A stretch of DNA of 64,000 nt from Dorea sp. 5-2 (GTDB lineage: Bacteria; Bacillota; Clostridia; Lachnospirales; Lachnospiraceae), in contig NZ_KE159737.1 in NCBI RefSeq assembly GCF_000403455.2, positions 340,699 to 404,698 on the forward strand, written 5' to 3'. Below are positions 1 through 9,352 of the stretch, in pieces. Numbering within the stretch: the first letter of the stretch is position 1; each line of letters starts with the position of its first letter. The notes under the pieces are model-generated. The model was not told where the DNA came from. It worked only from the letters and a program-made list of their open reading frames with translations, and did no database searches. The translations under genes and the position numbers were made by a program.

Positions 1-2
1 AA

Positions 3-1163
3 ATGTTTCAAAATCCTGAGACTTTGTTTGGACATGCTGTAATAACCATAGATAAGCTTCCCCGAAATGAGGATTATATAATTTTGGTACCAGTGTCAGA
101 GGTGGGAATAGTTTTTAAAGAAATATGCAGTTATCTGGTTGAGAATCAGGTACATAATGTGTATTTTTTTACGGGAGAATTACTGGAACGTATAAGAAAA
201 GAAGAAATGTTTTATAAAGTAAAAGATGTGTTGGATACTGGCATATATCATTTCGAGGAAAAGGTGCCTGTGGAAGATGGGTACACCATCTTTTCCATGA
301 GGGAAGAAGGTGAAGAATATCATTGGCGTTTCCAAAGCAGAGCACTTGAGGAACCGGATATTAATATTCATCGTATTTCGGATTGCTTTTCAAAGATGTC
401 TGCTCTTGAGGAATTTGAAAGACAATATGGAAAGTATCATGTATTTGAAACCATGGAAGCTAGAGAAAGTGAAATGAAGAGAATTGGTACTGTATATATG
501 GCCTGTAGTCATGTGGATAAGATTGGGTTACATAACTCGCTCCCTGCCTGGATAACGCCGATACAGGTCGGAGCGGAGCTTACGGATAGAAATCTCTGCG
601 AAGTGAGAGATAATACTGGTGAGAACATTTCGGCGAGAAACAGGAATTATTCGGAGTGCACCGCACTTTTTTGGATGTGGAAAAATGCGCCGAGGGTAGA
701 TTATATTGGATTGTGCCATTACAGACGTCATTTTAATCTGAAGGAAAATGGAATTGGACAGATGGCAGCTTCAAGTCTGGATGTATTAGTTACAGCGCCG
801 ACTTTTGTGAATGAAACAATAGGAAACTTTTTTTCAACATTAACGCCAAAAGTGGATTTGAAGGTGATGTTAAAAGTGATAGAGGAGGTCTATCCTGAAT
901 ATAAATCAACGGCAGAAAGGTTCCTTGCTTCAAGATTTTATCCGCCGTGTAACCTATTTATTATGAAATATGGAGTTTTTCAGGAATATGCCAGATTTGT
1001 GTTTTCTGTAACATTTGGAATAGAACGGTTTTATGACGATCTTGGTTTTTGTCGAGAGGATCGTTATATGGGATATATTATCGAATGTTTATTGGGAATT
1101 TTCCTGATGAAGAATAAAGATACACTAAAAATTGGTTATACAGATATGAAGTTTTATTCGTAG
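3..1163 (+). CDS. DUF4422 glycosyltransferase, probably 5'-truncated by the window edge
   Basis: The C-terminal part (about residues 160-386) is a DUF4422 domain, a family of putative polysaccharide glycosyltransferases. Visible marks are YMACSHVDK, the stretch around NISARNRNYSE and the WMWKN...YIGLCHYRRHF block. The first 100 residues read like the second half of the Rossmann-like module found in the following genes, without its glycine loop, so the true start probably lies upstream of the window. It ends 16 bases before the next gene and heads the plus-strand operon that runs to 9232. Acceptor and donor cannot be told from sequence. Confidence 0.8.
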   Translation: MFQNPETLFGHAVITIDKLPRNEDYIILVPVSEVGIVFKEICSYLVENQVHNVYFFTGELLERIRKEEMFYKVKDVLDTGIYHFEEKVPVEDGYTIFSMREEGEEYHWRFQSRALEEPDINIHRISDCFSKMSALEEFERQYGKYHVFETMEARESEMKRIGTVYMACSHVDKIGLHNSLPAWITPIQVGAELTDRNLCEVRDNTGENISARNRNYSECTALFWMWKNAPRVDYIGLCHYRRHFNLKENGIGQMAASSLDVLVTAPTFVNETIGNFFSTLTPKVDLKVMLKVIEEVYPEYKSTAERFLASRFYPPCNLFIMKYGVFQEYARFVFSVTFGIERFYDDLGFCREDRYMGYIIECLLGIFLMKNKDTLKIGYTDMKFYS

Positions 1164-1179
1164 ATTGGAGAAAGGGAAT

Positions 1180-2571
1180 ATGCCAAAAATTTCAGTTATT
1201 ATGCCTTCTTTAAATGTGGCGCCATACATAAGGGAATGTATGGACAGCGTAATCTGTCAAACTTTAAATGACTTGGAAATTTTATGTATTGACGCAGGAT
1301 CCACGGATGGTACAAGAGAGGTTTTGGAGGAATATGCGGGTAAGGATGCACGTATTCGGCTAATAGAATCTGATAAAAAGAGTTATGGCTATCAGATGAA
1401 TCTCGGACTAGAAGCTGCTGCGGGGGAATACATAGGGATTGTAGAAACGGATGATTTTATTCTGCCGGAAATGTTTGAGGAGCTGTATGCATGTGCCAAA
1501 AAACAGGATGCTGACTTTGTGAAATCGGATTTTGATGTATTTACTACGTTTTCAGACGGCAGGAGATTTTTTTTGCGATATCCTTTGAAGATGGGAAGCA
1601 GCGTAAAATATGATCAGATTTTCACGACGGCAGATTACCTGGAAAGTATGCTGTCCATAGATGTTTTTATTTGGAATGGCATTTATAAAAAAGAATTCCT
1701 GCAGAACAACCAAATCAGATTTCAGGAGACGCCAGGAGCGGCTTTCCAGGATTGTGGCTTCAGATATCAGATAGCGTTGTGTGTGCAGAGGGGGTATTTC
1801 CTGTCTCGTTCTTTTTATTGTTACAGACGGGATAATATTACATCATCCACTTATAACAGTAATAGTGTCCTATATAATTTGGCTGAGTGCCGGAATTTGC
1901 TTCATGAGGTTCAGAAGAGGGGAGCAGAGATAGAGCAGATGGAGTTTCTGGCAAGAGAAATTGCGGTGATCGCCCACCGGCCGTACATAGAGCTGCTGAC
2001 TTGGGGCAGTCCGGCAGAAGGGACGAAAGAGGCTCTAGAGGAGTTCCGGGTATTGCTTAAAGATTTTATGGAACAGGGCATATTAAACAGTAGTACGGTG
2101 ACGGAAGAAATGTGGCTGGAGATTAAAATGTTTGTGGAGCAGCCTAAGTTGTATGACAGCTATGCACATTTTCAGGCTAAAGTTAAGGCAGAAAATCTTA
2201 GGGAGTTTTTAGACATGGCAGCTGCCCAAAAAGAGATAGTCCTTTTTGGGAGTGGATATAAGGGTGCTTGTATATATTGTCTTCTTCGTAATAATGGTGT
2301 GAATCATATTGCGGCATTCAGCGATAATAATAAGAAAAAGTGGGGCAGCCTCTATCTGGGACATAAGGTAGAGGCGCCAGAGGATGCAGTGAGGAATCAT
2401 TCGGAAGCTTTGTTTTTGATTGTCTGCGGGGGATATTCAGCAGATGTACAGAGGCAGCTGCGCGGTTACGGTTTGCCTAAGGAACGTGTTTTAATCTATC
2501 GTTGGACAGATATTCCCATGGACTGTACAAATATGGTAATACGAGAGGCTAATAGAAGAATAGGGAAATAG
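1180..2571 (+). CDS. GT2 family glycosyltransferase with C-terminal Rossmann-like module
   Basis: A 463-residue GT-A fold enzyme. It opens with PKISVIMPSLN, followed by the DAGSTDGT nucleotide-binding region and ETDD as the metal-binding DxD equivalent near residue 95. Such enzymes transfer sugars from nucleotide sugars to surface glycans. The last ~110 residues (from KEIVLFGSGYKG) form a separate glycine-rich Rossmann-like module shared with the neighbours. The ATG at 1180 was chosen over the upstream TTG at 1165 because GGAGAAAGGG sits just before it. The reading frame extends 5' to 1165 without a better signal. Confidence 0.88.
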   Translation: MPKISVIMPSLNVAPYIRECMDSVICQTLNDLEILCIDAGSTDGTREVLEEYAGKDARIRLIESDKKSYGYQMNLGLEAAAGEYIGIVETDDFILPEMFEELYACAKKQDADFVKSDFDVFTTFSDGRRFFLRYPLKMGSSVKYDQIFTTADYLESMLSIDVFIWNGIYKKEFLQNNQIRFQETPGAAFQDCGFRYQIALCVQRGYFLSRSFYCYRRDNITSSTYNSNSVLYNLAECRNLLHEVQKRGAEIEQMEFLAREIAVIAHRPYIELLTWGSPAEGTKEALEEFRVLLKDFMEQGILNSSTVTEEMWLEIKMFVEQPKLYDSYAHFQAKVKAENLREFLDMAAAQKEIVLFGSGYKGACIYCLLRNNGVNHIAAFSDNNKKKWGSLYLGHKVEAPEDAVRNHSEALFLIVCGGYSADVQRQLRGYGLPKERVLIYRWTDIPMDCTNMVIREANRRIGK

Positions 2572-2631
2572 ACTATGTGTGTGGCTTAGAAGACAAAGCT
2601 TTTCATAGTAAACATTTGGGAAGGAATATCT

Positions 2632-3798
2632 ATGCAGACAAGACAAATGCGTATGGTAAATACGGTGGCGGCGCTGGAGCGGCTTCTGGACGCTTATGAT
2701 GAAATAAAGCTATATGGAGCAGGCTACTATCTGAACGTTGTTCTCGAAGGGCTTGAAAGCCTGGATCCGGGATATCTAAGCAAAATAAAGTGTATTCTGG
2801 TCTCGCATTCAGAGGGGAATCCGGACAGGACGAGAGGATTTCCTGTTATGGAATACCAAAAGGCACAATTGAAGCCAGGGGATTGTGTATTGCTGACGTT
2901 AGGGTTCCGGTATGCAGAAGCGGTTTATCAGCTTTTGAAAGAGACAGGAGCCTGTATTTTCCAGATTGATTTTAACCTGTTTCAGGAAGGGGCGTACCGG
3001 GAAGTAAAGGGGAGCATACAGCCCTTTATAGATGACTTTCCGGTGAATTTATCAGGGTTGAATCTGCCAGAACATGAAGAAGGGATCATTGCGTGGACAT
3101 GCTGGTGGCAAGGCGAGGAACAGGCTCCGGCGATGGTCCGCGCCTGTCTTGCAAGCCAGAGGAGAAATCTGCCGGAGGGTGTACGGCAGATCATTATCAC
3201 GGAAGATAACTGCGAGGAGTACCTAAGCCTGCCGGAGCACATCACAGAGAAGGTGAAAGACGGACGGATCTCCCTGACAACCCTGTCGGATATCATAAGG
3301 GCGGCATTGCTGTACAAGTATGGGGGCTTCTGGATGGATTCCACGCTGTATGTCTGCAAAAAGTTGGGAGAGGAGATCCTGGATCATCCGATCTATACGC
3401 GGAATCTGCCGGAGACACAGTATTGTGCAGATGCAATGTGGAGCGGGTGGTTTCTTTATGCCAAACCGGGAAACAAGCTGTTTGCTTTTTTGATGGAAAG
3501 CTTTTTCTATTATTTTTCCGTACATGACAGGATCAGGTATTATTTTATGGTAGATTATATCATCGCCATAGCATGTAATACGTTTCCGGAGGTGGAGAAG
3601 CAGCTGAAGGCAGTCCCTTATAACAATGAAGGAGCCCAGGAACTGGTAAAGCACCTCTGGGAACCGTATGATGAAGGGCAGATGGAGGAGTATATAAAGA
3701 ACACTTCCGTTCAAAAGTTAACATATAAATTTGAAGACAGGGAAGGCTGGGAAACGGATGGTACAATCTGTGGGTATCTCATGCATAGGAGGGAATAG
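2632..3798 (+). CDS. Capsular polysaccharide synthesis glycosyltransferase (GT32-like) with N-terminal Rossmann-like module
   Basis: 388 residues. Residues 1-115 form the shared module (glycine loop YGAGYY). From about residue 150 the protein matches the Caps_synth/GT32 type: IIAWTCWWQGEEQAP, then SDIIRAALLYKYGGFWMDSTLY, where the DS(T) stands at the usual DxD position. GT32 enzymes transfer hexoses from nucleotide sugars during capsule or LPS-like glycan assembly. A ribosome site (GGAAGGA) precedes the ATG. It lies in the middle of the operon, 60 bases after the GT2 gene and 3 bases before the FkbM gene. Confidence 0.82.
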   Translation: MQTRQMRMVNTVAALERLLDAYDEIKLYGAGYYLNVVLEGLESLDPGYLSKIKCILVSHSEGNPDRTRGFPVMEYQKAQLKPGDCVLLTLGFRYAEAVYQLLKETGACIFQIDFNLFQEGAYREVKGSIQPFIDDFPVNLSGLNLPEHEEGIIAWTCWWQGEEQAPAMVRACLASQRRNLPEGVRQIIITEDNCEEYLSLPEHITEKVKDGRISLTTLSDIIRAALLYKYGGFWMDSTLYVCKKLGEEILDHPIYTRNLPETQYCADAMWSGWFLYAKPGNKLFAFLMESFFYYFSVHDRIRYYFMVDYIIAIACNTFPEVEKQLKAVPYNNEGAQELVKHLWEPYDEGQMEEYIKNTSVQKLTYKFEDREGWETDGTICGYLMHRRE

Positions 3799-3801
3799 AA
3801 G

Positions 3802-4752
3802 ATGAATAGACCGGTGATCATATACGGAGCGGGATTTCGCGGCGGGAGGAATTTTATAGCGCTTGCAGAGGAAAATGTGCATGTTGAGGCATTTTGCGAC
3901 AGGGATGCAGAGCATATCCCTTTATATTATGGATGTAATGTCCTGACGCGTGATGAGGCGGTAGAAAAGTATCCGTCGCTGCCCTTTCTTTTGTCTGTGG
4001 ATGACGAAGAGGCGCGAAGGCAGATCGCAGAGGATCTGCGGACTTTGGGCATAGAAGTCTATGAAAGCTTTGAGGAATTTTTCCAGGGGCAAAATGATTA
4101 TGAGATAGAACATGTGTATTGCGGCAAGGCAGTGGGCTTTCAGGTTGTGCCGTCGCTTTTAGAGGGCAGGGAGCATCTGACGGCATACTCGTTCGGGATC
4201 GGCTTTGATTATTCTTTTGAACTGGAGCTGGCGGAAAAATACGGCATGGAGGTCTATGCATTTGATCCGAGCCCTGAGGTAGTAAAAGAGATGGAAAGCA
4301 AAAAGCTTCCGGAGAATCTGAGATATTATCCTTACGGTCTTTCCGATGAGGATGCATTAAAGACGTTTTATCTTCCCAGTTCCGGCCTGGATTATTCCGA
4401 GCATTTTGCGCCATGGACAAGCAGTGAAAAGATACAGATGCAGGTTCACAGGCTTTCGACATTGATGGAGCGATTCGGGCACAGCAGGCTTGATCTGCTG
4501 AAAATGGATGTGGAGGGTTCGGAGTTTATGGCGCTGCCGGATATCCTGGAGAGCGGGCTTGAATTCGATCAGCTCTGTATAGAGACGCATACCCGTATTT
4601 TCCCTGACAGTGTGGAGAAAATGAGAGGGGTAAAGAAGCTTTTGAACGATCATGGATATCTGCTGGTAAGCAATGGCAGACAGGAACAGACGTATATCAG
4701 TAAAAGAGCAGGCAGAGGTGGAGGATATGGAACAGGCACAGGAGATCATTAG
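3802..4752 (+). CDS. FkbM family methyltransferase with N-terminal Rossmann-like module
   Basis: 316 residues. Residues 1-95 carry the shared module (VIIYGAGFRGG). The rest is an FkbM-type SAM-dependent O-methyltransferase: SFGIGFDYSFELELAEKYG (SAM loop), VYAFDPSP, then LDLLKMDVEGSEFMAL and LCIETH near the end. FkbM proteins methylate hydroxyls of sugars or polyketides; here surface-sugar methylation is the natural inference. The start is coupled to the previous stop (3-base gap, RBS GGAGGG), and the 3' end overlaps the next gene by 26 bases. Confidence 0.87.
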   Translation: MNRPVIIYGAGFRGGRNFIALAEENVHVEAFCDRDAEHIPLYYGCNVLTRDEAVEKYPSLPFLLSVDDEEARRQIAEDLRTLGIEVYESFEEFFQGQNDYEIEHVYCGKAVGFQVVPSLLEGREHLTAYSFGIGFDYSFELELAEKYGMEVYAFDPSPEVVKEMESKKLPENLRYYPYGLSDEDALKTFYLPSSGLDYSEHFAPWTSSEKIQMQVHRLSTLMERFGHSRLDLLKMDVEGSEFMALPDILESGLEFDQLCIETHTRIFPDSVEKMRGVKKLLNDHGYLLVSNGRQEQTYISKRAGRGGGYGTGTGDH

Positions 4753-6973
4753 GGGAATACAGCGCGGATTATTACAATGGTATGATTTTAAGCCGGACAG
4801 CATGATACTCTATACAGGAAGTGAAGAGGATGCCATAGCAGAGATGTTAAGGGAGCGTGCGGGAGCGCTGATCTGTGTATCCTGCGGGACGGCAGGAGAG
4901 GAGAACTTTCGGCAGAGCTATGGAGAGCGCTTCGACTACATCGTATCCGTGGCGGTGTTAGAGAGGCAGCTTCATCCGGAGCGGATACTGGCAGGTCTTC
5001 GGAGCTTGTTAAAGGCAGACGGGAAGCTGCTCCTTGGCATGAACAACCGCCTTGGCATAAGGTATTTCTGCGGGGACAGGGATCCGTATACACAGCGGAG
5101 CTTTGACGGTGTGGAAGGTTATCGCAGGGCATACGTGAAGAAAGAGGATACGTTCCAGGGACGGATGTACAGCCAGGCTGAATTAAAGGCAATGCTTCAA
5201 AGTGCAGGCTGGGAGGAGTGCCGTTTCTATTCTGTCCTTTCGGAGCTGGAGAATCCGGCGCTGATCTATGCCGAAGATTTTCTGCCGAACGAGGATCTGT
5301 CAGTCAGGTTGTTCCCGACATACCATTATCCCAATTCCGTATTCTTAGAGGAGGAGTGTCTGTATACGGATCTGGCTGCGAACGGGATGTTCCATCAGAC
5401 GGCAAACGCGTATCTCATAGAGTGTGCGCCGGACGGTCAGTTCTCTGACATCAGCCATGTGACATGCTCCATGGAACGCGGCAGGGAGCGGGCGGTTTTT
5501 ACAGTGATACATAACTCCGGGATCGTAGAAAAGCGTGCGGCGTATCCGGAGGGGCAGGCACGTCTGGAAAAAATGGCTGGATACAGGGAAGACCTGAAGG
5601 CGCATGGCATTCCGACGGTGGAAGCGCAGATGAAAAACGGCGCTTATGTCATGCCATATATGAAGGGCGAGACGGGACATGCGTATTTGAAGCGATTGCT
5701 GTTGGAGGATGTGGATGCGTTTTTGCAGAAGCTTGATCAGTTCCGTGACCTGATCCTGCAGTCGTCTGAGATCGTGAAAGAGGACTGCGGGGACGGAGAG
5801 GGTGCGATCCTGCGCCGCGGATATGTGGATCTGGTCCCGCTGAACAGCTTTTATCAGGACGGTACGTTTGTATTTTACGATCAAGAGTTCTGTGAGGAGG
5901 ATTATCCGGCAAATGTGATCATCACGCGCATGATCGCGACACTATATGCCGGAAGCTTTGAACTTTTGAAAAGGCTGCCGATGGAAACGTTGTTTGAGCG
6001 GTATAACCTGACGAAGAAGCTGGATCATTTCTGGAGGATGGAATGGGACTTCCTGGCGGATCTGCGGAATGAGAAGGAACTGCGCAGGTATCATAATGCC
6101 TGTCAGCGAAACGGAGAGATCATACATTCCAACCGCCAGCGGATGAATTATTCGCAGGAGGATTATCAGCGGCTGTTTATCGACATTTTCCGGAATGCGG
6201 ATACCCGCAGGCTGATCTTATTCGGTTCCGGTACTTTCGCCAGAAGATTTCTTGAACTGTACGGGCAGGATTATCCGGTATACGCAGTTATAGACAACAG
6301 CCGGGAGAAATGGGGGCAGGAGCTTAAGGGGATCGCGGTCCAGTCCCCTGACATTCTGCGTGATCTTGCATCAGGGGAATATAAGGTCCTGATCTGCATT
6401 AAAAATTATCTGTCGGTGATGAAGCAGCTGGATGAGCTGGGCGTGACAGAGTATAGTATCTTTGATCCGCATAAGAGCTATCCAAGGAAACGCAGGCCGA
6501 TCGCAGTGACAGGCGTGCCGGAAGGGAAACAGGCTTTGGAAAAGAAGAAATACCATGTGGGTTACATTGCCGGTGTGTTCGACCTGTTCCATGTGGGGCA
6601 TCTGAATATGTTCAAGCGTGCGAAAGAACAATGCGACTACCTGATCGTCGGTATCGTGACGGACGAGGGGGTACGGAAGTTCAAAGAAACAGAAACCTTT
6701 GTTCCGTATGAGGAGCGTGTGGAAATGGTACGTTCCTGTCGATATGTGGATGAAGTGGCCGAGATTCCGCTTAACTTTGGCGGTACAAGCGATGCGTGGC
6801 GGCTGCACCATTTCGACTGCCAGTTTTCCGGCAGTGACTACGCGGCTCATCCCGATTGGCTGGCAGAAAAAGAGTTTCTGGAGAAGCACGGAGCGGAGAT
6901 GGTGTTCTTTCCCTATACGGAGGGGACAAGTTCTACGAAGCTGAAGACGATGATTGAGAAAAAGTTATTATAA
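4727..6973 (+). CDS. Multidomain methyltransferase-like / kinase-like / Rossmann / cytidylyltransferase fusion
   Basis: 748 residues with four parts. (1) Residues 1-175 resemble a class I methyltransferase (RFDYIVSVAVLE, LLKADGKLLLGMNN). (2) Residues ~250-470 have an APH/kinase-like look (a D-x-x-P-x-N line at YVDLVPLN, followed by VFYDQEF). (3) Residues ~490-590 are the shared module (LILFGSGTFARRF). (4) Residues ~615-748 form a TagD/GCT-type cytidylyltransferase with GVFDLFHVGHLNMF (HxGH) and TEGTSSTKLK. The last part should make a CDP-linked alcohol or polyol. The ATG at 4727 (after GAGGTGGAGG) is preferred to 4673, which lies far inside the FkbM gene. The assignment of the kinase-like part is tentative. 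Confidence 0.8.
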   Translation: MEQAQEIIRGIQRGLLQWYDFKPDSMILYTGSEEDAIAEMLRERAGALICVSCGTAGEENFRQSYGERFDYIVSVAVLERQLHPERILAGLRSLLKADGKLLLGMNNRLGIRYFCGDRDPYTQRSFDGVEGYRRAYVKKEDTFQGRMYSQAELKAMLQSAGWEECRFYSVLSELENPALIYAEDFLPNEDLSVRLFPTYHYPNSVFLEEECLYTDLAANGMFHQTANAYLIECAPDGQFSDISHVTCSMERGRERAVFTVIHNSGIVEKRAAYPEGQARLEKMAGYREDLKAHGIPTVEAQMKNGAYVMPYMKGETGHAYLKRLLLEDVDAFLQKLDQFRDLILQSSEIVKEDCGDGEGAILRRGYVDLVPLNSFYQDGTFVFYDQEFCEEDYPANVIITRMIATLYAGSFELLKRLPMETLFERYNLTKKLDHFWRMEWDFLADLRNEKELRRYHNACQRNGEIIHSNRQRMNYSQEDYQRLFIDIFRNADTRRLILFGSGTFARRFLELYGQDYPVYAVIDNSREKWGQELKGIAVQSPDILRDLASGEYKVLICIKNYLSVMKQLDELGVTEYSIFDPHKSYPRKRRPIAVTGVPEGKQALEKKKYHVGYIAGVFDLFHVGHLNMFKRAKEQCDYLIVGIVTDEGVRKFKETETFVPYEERVEMVRSCRYVDEVAEIPLNFGGTSDAWRLHHFDCQFSGSDYAAHPDWLAEKEFLEKHGAEMVFFPYTEGTSSTKLKTMIEKKLL

Positions 6974-6999
6974 GAATTAAAATGGTGGAGGATAAGTGA

Positions 7000-8283
7000 T
7001 TGGATATGATAGTTTCCCCTCGTGGGATTGTAGACATCGAACGTCCGGGGCAGGGAGTCCTGGATCTGTCCCAGGCGGGATTTGGTCAGGCGCTGCTTGA
7101 CTTTGCAATGTTTTGTTCGGATCAAGAGTTAGAGTGTGTGGGGAAGCAAAAGAAGAAAGAAACTTCCCCGAAGCGGCTGTGGGTCTCCGAACATCCGGAA
7201 AATTTATATGACAAGGCAAGGCCGGTACTTGAGCGGTGTGTCCGGGAAGGGCTGTCTCTGCCCGCGGCTCGCGCGCCTTATCTGTGCAGGGACACAAAGC
7301 GGGAAGATCTAAGAGAGCTGATGGCAGGGCTGACGGAGGAATGTATCCGGATCTGCGGGAGGATCGGCTGTACTGCGCTGATCGTCAGGCCGCTGTTTTC
7401 CGGCGTAAAGCCGGGGGATGAGTGGGAGGTAAACAGAAAGTATTACCTTCATTTTCTGGAACTTGCCAGAGAGAACCAGGTGACAATCTTGTTGGAAAAT
7501 CAGTGCAGGGACATGAACGGCCATCTGGTACAGGGCGTCTGTGCAGACGGAAGGGAAGCGGCTAATTGGGTTGACCGGCTGAACGAAGAGGCAGGAGAGG
7601 AGCGGTTTGGATTCTGCATAGACACAGGGGCGTGCAGCCTGTGCGGGCAGGATATGCAGGAGTTTGCTCTTTCGCTGGGGAAGCGCGCCAAGGCTGTGAT
7701 CCTGCGTGAATGTGACGGACACACAGAATGCAGCAGGCTGCCGTTCACCTGCGCCGCCGGGGGACAGGCCTTGACGGATTGGCTTGGGCTGATCCGGGGA
7801 TTGCGGGAGACCGGATTTGACGGACGGCTGATCCTGGATTTTTCGGATACCGCCGGAGCCTTTTCACCGATTCTGCGCCCGGGGCTTGTGAAGCTTGCCA
7901 GATCGACGGTGGAATATTTCGGCTGGCAGATCGGGCTTGTGAAGCTGTTGAAAAAGTATCCGTCCATCGTTCTTTTCGGCGCGGGCAATATGTGCCGGAA
8001 CTATATGAAATGCTATGGAGAAAAGTATCCGCCGTTGTTTACCTGCGACAATAACCAGGCCCTTTGGGGAACTTTGTTTTGCGGTTTAGAAGTAAGGCCG
8101 CCCGAGAGTCTTAAGGATCTGCCGAAGGACTGTGTGATATTGATCTGTAATATCTATTACCGGGAGATCGAACGGCAGCTTCGCGGCATGGGGATCCTGA
8201 ATCCGATAGAATTTTTCAATGACGAGTATATGCCCGCGTTCTATTTTGACAGGATCGAGCGGGAATGGCAGGAAGGAGTATGA
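7000..8283 (+). CDS. Degenerate sugar-isomerase TIM barrel fused to C-terminal Rossmann-like module
   Basis: 427 residues. Residues 30-305 align by eye with the TIM-barrel epimerase encoded next door, for example ILLENQCRDMNGHLVQG against ICIENLYDSIGGHLVEG. Key metal and catalytic positions have changed: FDTGHAN has become IDTGACS and HIHDNDG has become ILRECDG. Catalysis of the usual kind is therefore doubtful. Residues ~315-427 carry the shared module (IVLFGAGNMCRNY). The start is TTG 7000 or ATG 7006; GGTGGAGGA at 6985 spaces better for TTG. It probably arose by tandem duplication and may act as a partner or binding protein. Confidence 0.75.
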   Translation: MDMIVSPRGIVDIERPGQGVLDLSQAGFGQALLDFAMFCSDQELECVGKQKKKETSPKRLWVSEHPENLYDKARPVLERCVREGLSLPAARAPYLCRDTKREDLRELMAGLTEECIRICGRIGCTALIVRPLFSGVKPGDEWEVNRKYYLHFLELARENQVTILLENQCRDMNGHLVQGVCADGREAANWVDRLNEEAGEERFGFCIDTGACSLCGQDMQEFALSLGKRAKAVILRECDGHTECSRLPFTCAAGGQALTDWLGLIRGLRETGFDGRLILDFSDTAGAFSPILRPGLVKLARSTVEYFGWQIGLVKLLKKYPSIVLFGAGNMCRNYMKCYGEKYPPLFTCDNNQALWGTLFCGLEVRPPESLKDLPKDCVILICNIYYREIERQLRGMGILNPIEFFNDEYMPAFYFDRIEREWQEGV

Positions 8284-8290
8284 TAATAAA

Positions 8291-9232
8291 ATGTTGAACA
8301 TAGGAGTCCAGACCAAAAACGTCGTCAATGACACGCATCCGGAAGAAGGCTTCGCCATGCTGAAGCGAGCGGGTTTTTCCTGTGCGGATTTCAGTTTGAA
8401 CAGTTATCTTTCCAACACTTCTCTCTATCAGTCAGAGCGGAATGAATTTTTTGACCGGTCGGTCCAGGAGCTGGAGCATTATTTCGCACCGCATAAACAG
8501 GGGGCGGAAGCGTCCGGGATCACGATCAATCAGATGCATATGCCGTATCCTGTGTATGTGCCGAAGGCTGACAGGGAATTGAACGACTATCTATGGAACC
8601 AGGTGGCGCAAAAGAGTATGGCTGTATGTGCTTTCTTTGGCTGCCCCTACATCGTGATCCATGGGTTTAAGCTTGTCCGTTTCCTTGGCTCAGAGGAACA
8701 GGAATGGCGGGAAACGGCAAGGTTCATAGATTCCATTGCCCCGCTTGCAAAGGAAATGGGGATCACCATATGTATTGAAAATCTGTATGACAGCATAGGC
8801 GGGCATCTTGTGGAGGGACCGTGCTGCAATGCCAGGAAGGCGGCAGAGCGCATAGATCAGTTCAATGAGAGATACGGGGCGGAGGTTTTGGGATTCTGTT
8901 TTGACACAGGCCATGCCAACATTGCGGGGATAGATTTTGAGAGATTTATCACGACGCTTGGTAGCCGTCTAAAGGTCTTGCATATACATGACAACGACGG
9001 CGTATCCGACCTGCACCAGATCCCCTTTACCTTTACAAAGACCCGGGAGAATCTGGCTTCTACCGATTGGGACGGGTTTGTCAGGGGGTTAAAGAAGATC
9101 AGATTTGACGGGGCGCTGAGCTTTGAGACGGCTCCGGTGCTGACTGCGTTTCCCAAGCCGATGAAACAGGATGTGCTGGGATTTATTGCCAATATCGGAC
9201 GGTATCTGGCAGAAGAAAGCTTTTTCGAATAG
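8291..9232 (+). CDS. Sugar phosphate isomerase/epimerase (AP-endonuclease-2 type TIM barrel)
   Basis: 313 residues. The metal-centre motifs of the family are intact: YIVIHGF, CIENLYD (Glu), FDTGHAN (Asp, His), LHIHDNDG (His, Asp) and LSFETAP (Glu). Family members isomerise or epimerise keto-sugars or inosose-like compounds with a divalent metal. The start ATG 8291 follows GGAAGGAG with suitable spacing; the longer reading frame from 8219 lies inside the previous gene. It is the last gene of the glycan operon and may supply an unusual sugar to it. Confidence 0.85.
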   Translation: MLNIGVQTKNVVNDTHPEEGFAMLKRAGFSCADFSLNSYLSNTSLYQSERNEFFDRSVQELEHYFAPHKQGAEASGITINQMHMPYPVYVPKADRELNDYLWNQVAQKSMAVCAFFGCPYIVIHGFKLVRFLGSEEQEWRETARFIDSIAPLAKEMGITICIENLYDSIGGHLVEGPCCNARKAAERIDQFNERYGAEVLGFCFDTGHANIAGIDFERFITTLGSRLKVLHIHDNDGVSDLHQIPFTFTKTRENLASTDWDGFVRGLKKIRFDGALSFETAPVLTAFPKPMKQDVLGFIANIGRYLAEESFFE

Positions 9233-9267
9233 GATAAGCACGGTGTCATTTATAACTTGCAAATCAA

Positions 9268-9312
9268 AAAGGTGTAAAGACCTTGATAATCTAATAAAGA
9301 CTTTACACCTTT
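9268..9312 (-). terminator. Hairpin terminator for the AAA-ATPase gene
   Basis: A perfect 12-bp stem (AAAGGTGTAAAG/CTTTACACCTTT) with a 21-base loop lies between convergent genes. On the minus strand the stem is followed by a T-rich run, so it should end transcription of the 11035-9353 gene. It may also stop leftover transcription from the glycan operon. Confidence 0.6.
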
Positions 9313-9352
9313 GGGTTAGGTTACTTATTTAGTTTCTGATTATGGAAGCTTT

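Noticed and set aside
3854..4462. A 202-codon minus-strand frame and similar long antisense frames across 3-9 kb
   Set aside because: They mirror well-supported plus-strand genes and lack start signals and recognisable domains.
9268..9312. Riboswitch or mobile-element end
   Set aside because: A simple stem between convergent genes with a T run on the minus strand is best read as a terminator.
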